From the NCBI GenBank assembly GCA_028703735.1, contig JAQVMI010000030.1, positions 3,373 through 11,064 of the forward strand: a stretch of 7,692 bases of DNA. Direction: 5' to 3'. The position numbers were made by a program, and so were the translations under genes. This stretch comes from Candidatus Cloacimonadota bacterium. GTDB taxonomy: Bacteria > Cloacimonadota > Cloacimonadia > Cloacimonadales > Cloacimonadaceae. The notes beneath the pieces were generated by a model that did not search any database, was not told the DNA's origin, and saw only the letters and a list, made by a program, of their open reading frames with translations. Positions 4,750 through 7,692 of this stretch are shown piece by piece; the stretch's first letter is position 1; each line of letters begins with the position of its first letter.

Positions 4750-7260
4750 TTAAGATGGATTCTGCACTAATTCCCGCAAAATTGCCATTGCCTCTGTTTT
4801 TGCACCAAGTCCATTTTCTGCAACCGGTCCCACACAGGCAGGGCAGCCACTATTGCATTCGCAGCGTTTCACTCTATCCATGGCTGCATATAGCAAGCGG
4901 TTATGCAATTCGTATAGCTTTCTGCTTAAACCTATGCCACCAGGAAGGTTATCGTATATTACCACAACAGGCGATCCCATAGCCAAGGGAGATTTATCTT
5001 CGCTGTGAACTCCCAGGTCTTTCGAAGCGCACATCACGAAGAAAGGAGCAAGGTTGCCAATAAGATATGCCAGGGCAGCCAATCCACTTTGGATGTGAAC
5101 CCGAACTTCAGCCAGATGATGACAGCGAGGACACAAGCTGATGAGGTTATCCGGTTCGTTCGCTTCTGCAGGGTTGGCAAAACGGCGAAAAGGAATAATG
5201 TGGTGCACATCCAATTCCCCGGCAATTCCGCAATTTCGGCAACGCATTCCATCTCTATTACGGATGCTATCGGCTAAGGTTTCCCAGCCCTTGCCATAGG
5301 CTATAGGATCATTATTCCATAGCCCTGCATTGCGTAATTTGTTTACACTGGTTTCGGATAAAGAAATCCACCATGCGTCTGTTTGCATAACTGTGGGTGG
5401 TAAATCCAGATCTTCCTGTCCCAAGGTCTCCATTGTGTAAAAGCGTACTTTCTTGAAACCAAGGATAGTAGTGGTTACGGTAACTTTCCCAAAGTGTTTT
5501 CTGCCTCCGCAAACGTTTTCTAACTGCAATAAATCTATCAGGCTGATCTCTGTTTGTTGTATAGTTTGGGTATAATAATCTGCTGAAATTGGTTCCAGGC
5601 GAACCGTTTTGTGTTCCATGTCCAATTGGCGCACAATCCAGGCTTCACCTCTATGCAGATAGATGGCATCAGGATGGGTCATCCATTGCACACTGTCCGA
5701 TCCCACCCATCCCACAAGCTCATCTCCGGTTAAAATTTGGTACAGGTTGCCGGCGTTTCGCAAGGATACATCTGCTGCGGGATACTTATTCAATATACCG
5801 GTATAGCGCATGTTGCTGTGGATTATCTGGTTTTCATCCACGAGGCTCTGTAAGTGTCCAAAATAGTTTTCGAACTCCAGCGCACCAAAGCGATCACCTT
5901 CTTTTATTGCCATTTCGGAAACAGCACACAGCAATTGCAAACGTAGAATCTCGCTGTTATCGGGATCTATCAAAGCTTGTTCCGGGTTGTTGCCAAACAA
6001 AAACTCGGGATGCTGACAGATGTATTGATCCAAGGGATTGGAGCCTGCCACCATAATGCAAAGTGAGGTGTTGCCTTGCCTGCCTGCTCTGCCTGCTTGT
6101 TGACGCACTGCACAGATTGTTCCGGGATAGCCATTTAGAAACACAGCATCCAAACCTCCAATATCGATGCCTAATTCCAAGGCATTGGTAGAGATTACCA
6201 GGGAGATTTCACGGTTCCGCAGCTCGTTTTCGATGCTTCGGCGTTCACTTGCCAGATAGCCGCTTCTATAGCTGCGAATTTGCTCTGCAATTTGTTTATC
6301 ACCACTAAGGTACAGCAACAGCATTTCCACGCTACGCCGTGTTTCAGAAAAAAGAATAGCCTGCAAGCCTGTGTTTAAAAAACGTTTGGCTATGGTGGTT
6401 ACTTCCATGGTACTGCTGCGTCGGATTCCCAAAGCAGATTCCACCATGGGTGGATTGCAGATATAGAAATGGCGTTCACCATGAGGTGAGCCATCTTTAT
6501 CTATTAGGATAACCGGCTCTTCGGCAAGAGCTTCTGCAAGTTCACGTGCATTTGCCAATGTGGCAGAAGTAAAGATAAATTGTGGCTGCCTGCCATAAAC
6601 CTTACAGATTCTTTTCAAGCGACGTAGAACATTGGCAAAGTGAGAGCCAAACACCCCGCGGTACATGTGCACTTCATCTATCACCACGTATTGAAGCTGC
6701 GAAAAGAATGCACTCCAAAGGCTGTGATTGGGCAAAATACCCAAATGCAGCATATCTGGATTAGAAAACAAAATATTAGCTTGTTTACGAAGTTTTCCGC
6801 GTAGCTCGGTTTGTGTGTCACCATCGTAAATCCCGCAATAAATTGAGGACAAGCGGGGATTTTGTTTTGCAATGTCCAGCACCAGATGTTGCATTTTCTG
6901 TGCCTGATCCTGTGCTAAAGCTTTTGTGGGGAATAGCAGCAAAGCTCTGGTATTGGGCTGGTTTACTATTCTGTTTAAAATAGCTGCCTGGTAGCATAAG
7001 CTTTTACCACTGGCAACTCCGGCACTGATAACCACGTTTTTCCCCTGCAATATTGCCTGAAGTGCTTCTGCCTGATGGCTGTAAGGCATCTGTATCCCTT
7101 GGGAACTAAAGAGTTTTACTACCTGGGGAAGCAGTGCCTCGGGATAGGGTGAATACGATGCAGGAGCAGCTTCGCTAATGCTTCTGCCAACTATTGTATC
7201 CGAAAAACGTTTCTCCGATAAGAAACTATCGATAAACTCCTGTATTCCTGATGCGAACAT
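4750..7260 (-). CDS. YprA/MrfA-type DEAD/DEAH-box helicase with internal HNH nuclease domain
   Basis: This 836-residue protein belongs to the COG1205 superfamily 2 helicases; B. subtilis MrfA (YprA), a member, acts in repair of mitomycin-type DNA damage. RecA-like domain 1 has YSHQAEA (60-66), Walker A AGVASGKS (80-87), DEVH (195-198) and SAT (232-234). Domain 2 has STNALELGIDIG (357-368) and QQAGRAGRQG (387-396). The C-terminal MZB/DUF1998 region has YDNLPGGIG (769-777) and the zinc motif C800-x-C802-x3-C806-x2-C809. Just before it, at about 661-716, sits a complete HNH domain: C674/C677, DVHH (684-687), N705 and C710/C713-H714. The four cysteines would bind structural zinc and the His-Asn set a catalytic metal. 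The start follows the upstream stop by one base and has no clear ribosome site, pointing to translational coupling. Length and the N-terminal family pattern support this start. Nuclease activity is inferred from motifs only. Confidence 0.9.
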   Translation of the reverse strand: MFASGIQEFIDSFLSEKRFSDTIVGRSISEAAPASYSPYPEALLPQVVKLFSSQGIQMPYSHQAEALQAILQGKNVVISAGVASGKSLCYQAAILNRIVNQPNTRALLLFPTKALAQDQAQKMQHLVLDIAKQNPRLSSIYCGIYDGDTQTELRGKLRKQANILFSNPDMLHLGILPNHSLWSAFFSQLQYVVIDEVHMYRGVFGSHFANVLRRLKRICKVYGRQPQFIFTSATLANARELAEALAEEPVILIDKDGSPHGERHFYICNPPMVESALGIRRSSTMEVTTIAKRFLNTGLQAILFSETRRSVEMLLLYLSGDKQIAEQIRSYRSGYLASERRSIENELRNREISLVISTNALELGIDIGGLDAVFLNGYPGTICAVRQQAGRAGRQGNTSLCIMVAGSNPLDQYICQHPEFLFGNNPEQALIDPDNSEILRLQLLCAVSEMAIKEGDRFGALEFENYFGHLQSLVDENQIIHSNMRYTGILNKYPAADVSLRNAGNLYQILTGDELVGWVGSDSVQWMTHPDAIYLHRGEAWIVRQLDMEHKTVRLEPISADYYTQTIQQTEISLIDLLQLENVCGGRKHFGKVTVTTTILGFKKVRFYTMETLGQEDLDLPPTVMQTDAWWISLSETSVNKLRNAGLWNNDPIAYGKGWETLADSIRNRDGMRCRNCGIAGELDVHHIIPFRRFANPAEANEPDNLISLCPRCHHLAEVRVHIQSGLAALAYLIGNLAPFFVMCASKDLGVHSEDKSPLAMGSPVVVIYDNLPGGIGLSRKLYELHNRLLYAAMDRVKRCECNSGCPACVGPVAENGLGAKTEAMAILRELVQNPS
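4828..4965 (-). other. MZB (DUF1998) zinc-binding domain of the helicase
   Basis: Residues 766-811 hold the MrfA zinc-binding core: PGGIGLS, a helix ending in the first cysteine, then CECNSGCPACVG (800-811). All four cysteines are present. In MrfA this motif is needed for function, so this helicase is probably active and of that subfamily rather than RecQ or Lhr. Confidence 0.85.
5113..5280 (-). other. HNH endonuclease domain inside the helicase
   Basis: Residues about 661-716 match the HNH pattern: RNRDGMRCRNCG with the first Cys pair, DVHHIIPF with the HH catalytic pair, EPDNLISLC with the conserved Asn and third Cys, then PRCHH with the last Cys and a His. It replaces or interrupts the stretch that in ordinary relatives leads into the helix seen here as SGLAALAYLIGNLAPFF (725-741). 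No residue of the consensus is missing. Confidence 0.85.
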
Positions 7261-7261
7261 G

Positions 7262-7692
7262 CTATTTGGCGATAACTTGTTTCATGGTATAGCTTTTGCC
7301 ATTTTGGGTGAAGCGCAACAGATAAACTCCCGAAGGCAAAGCTAAACCAAGCTGCTTGCTGTGGAAATCCGTTACTGCTTTGTTGCTGTATAGCTTACGT
7401 CCTTTTATGTCATATATTTCCATGCCGAAAGGCATGCTGCTTTTATTGGCTATGGTAAAATCGGCAGGAGAGGGATTTGGATAAGCCGATAACTGCAATG
7501 CAGGAATGTAATCATCCTCTATGCCAACCCAACCTCCGGTGCTATAAAGCTGAATATCATCCAAAAAGAGCGCAAAGTTATCGAAGGACACACATTGCCA
7601 GGCGATATATACTCTTTGGTTTTGATATTCATCTAAGGTGTAGCTGTAATAATTCCAGTTCAATGGTACAAATAGATAGTTACCTTGGTTTA
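7262..7692 (-). CDS. Secreted protein with type IX (Por) C-terminal sorting domain, partial, N-terminus beyond window
   Basis: The last 142 residues of a larger secreted protein are visible; the frame stays open to the right edge, so a TTG near 7663 is not a real start. The first part (about 55 residues, including RVYIAWQC and ALFLDDIQLY) resembles the end of a choice-of-anchor/cleaved-adhesin jelly-roll domain. The rest is a type A Por sorting domain: AYPNPSPADFTI, the MEIYDIKGRKLY strand, LPSGVYLLRF and a basic end KQVIAK. In type IX secretion such tails carry the protein across the outer membrane and are cut off on attachment to the surface. The gene ends one base before the helicase start codon. 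The passenger's function cannot be told from the fragment; adhesin, protease and other enzymes are all known carriers. Confidence 0.88.
   Translation of the reverse strand, partial: NQGNYLFVPLNWNYYSYTLDEYQNQRVYIAWQCVSFDNFALFLDDIQLYSTGGWVGIEDDYIPALQLSAYPNPSPADFTIANKSSMPFGMEIYDIKGRKLYSNKAVTDFHSKQLGLALPSGVYLLRFTQNGKSYTMKQVIAK

Noticed and set aside
4539..4982. Plus-strand open frame of 147 codons across the convergent gap and the helicase 3' end
   Set aside because: It starts at a non-ATG codon, includes repeat copy 2, and then runs antisense to the conserved MZB zinc domain; its composition is cysteine- and histidine-rich in a way typical of shadow frames.
5589..6056. Plus-strand open frame of 155 codons
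   Set aside because: It is antisense to the helicase core and C-terminal region, without motifs or ribosome site.

Overview
The window looks like chromosomal DNA from a bacterium of the Fibrobacterota-Chlorobiota-Bacteroidota (FCB) side of the tree. The clearest sign is the gene cut by the right edge, which ends in a type IX secretion (Por) C-terminal sorting domain, a signal largely confined to that group. The overall style (moderate GC, AAGGAG-type ribosome sites, ketose-bisphosphate-type class II aldolase next to gap, secreted cleaved-adhesin protein with a Por tail) reminds me of Candidatus Cloacimonadota. That placement is inference and needs a marker-gene or BLAST check. Nothing in the coding content points to a plasmid, phage or genomic island.

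Layout, left to right. Positions 1-178 hold a promoter-like region with a small dyad and an 8-bp direct repeat. At 179-901 (+) lies an XRE/S24 repressor with an intact LexA-type self-cleavage apparatus, followed after 19 bases by rmuC (921-2264, +). These two probably form one unit that ties a cleavable repressor to a DNA-recombination and repair factor. After a 209-base gap come a class II fructose-bisphosphate aldolase (2474-3448, +) and, 11 bases later, glyceraldehyde-3-phosphate dehydrogenase (3460-4454, +), a compact glycolysis/gluconeogenesis pair. The GAPDH frame is broken by an apparent one-base deletion at about 3894, just before the catalytic cysteine. All residues downstream are preserved in the shifted frame.

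The 295-base gap 4455-4749 separates convergent genes and is dense in structure. Two 57-bp direct repeats (4483-4539 and 4687-4743, four mismatches, no indels) can each fold into a three-way junction with two perfect hairpins. A separate 43-nt near-perfect hairpin sits exactly midway between them.

On the minus strand, the right part carries a COG1205/YprA(MrfA)-type superfamily 2 helicase (4750-7260). It has a C-terminal four-cysteine MZB zinc motif and a complete HNH nuclease domain placed just upstream of that motif's domain. One base upstream of its start codon ends the type IX-secreted protein (7262-7692, partial).

The observations most worth following are the HNH domain inside the repair-type helicase, the paired three-way-junction repeats around a central hairpin, and the GAPDH frameshift.
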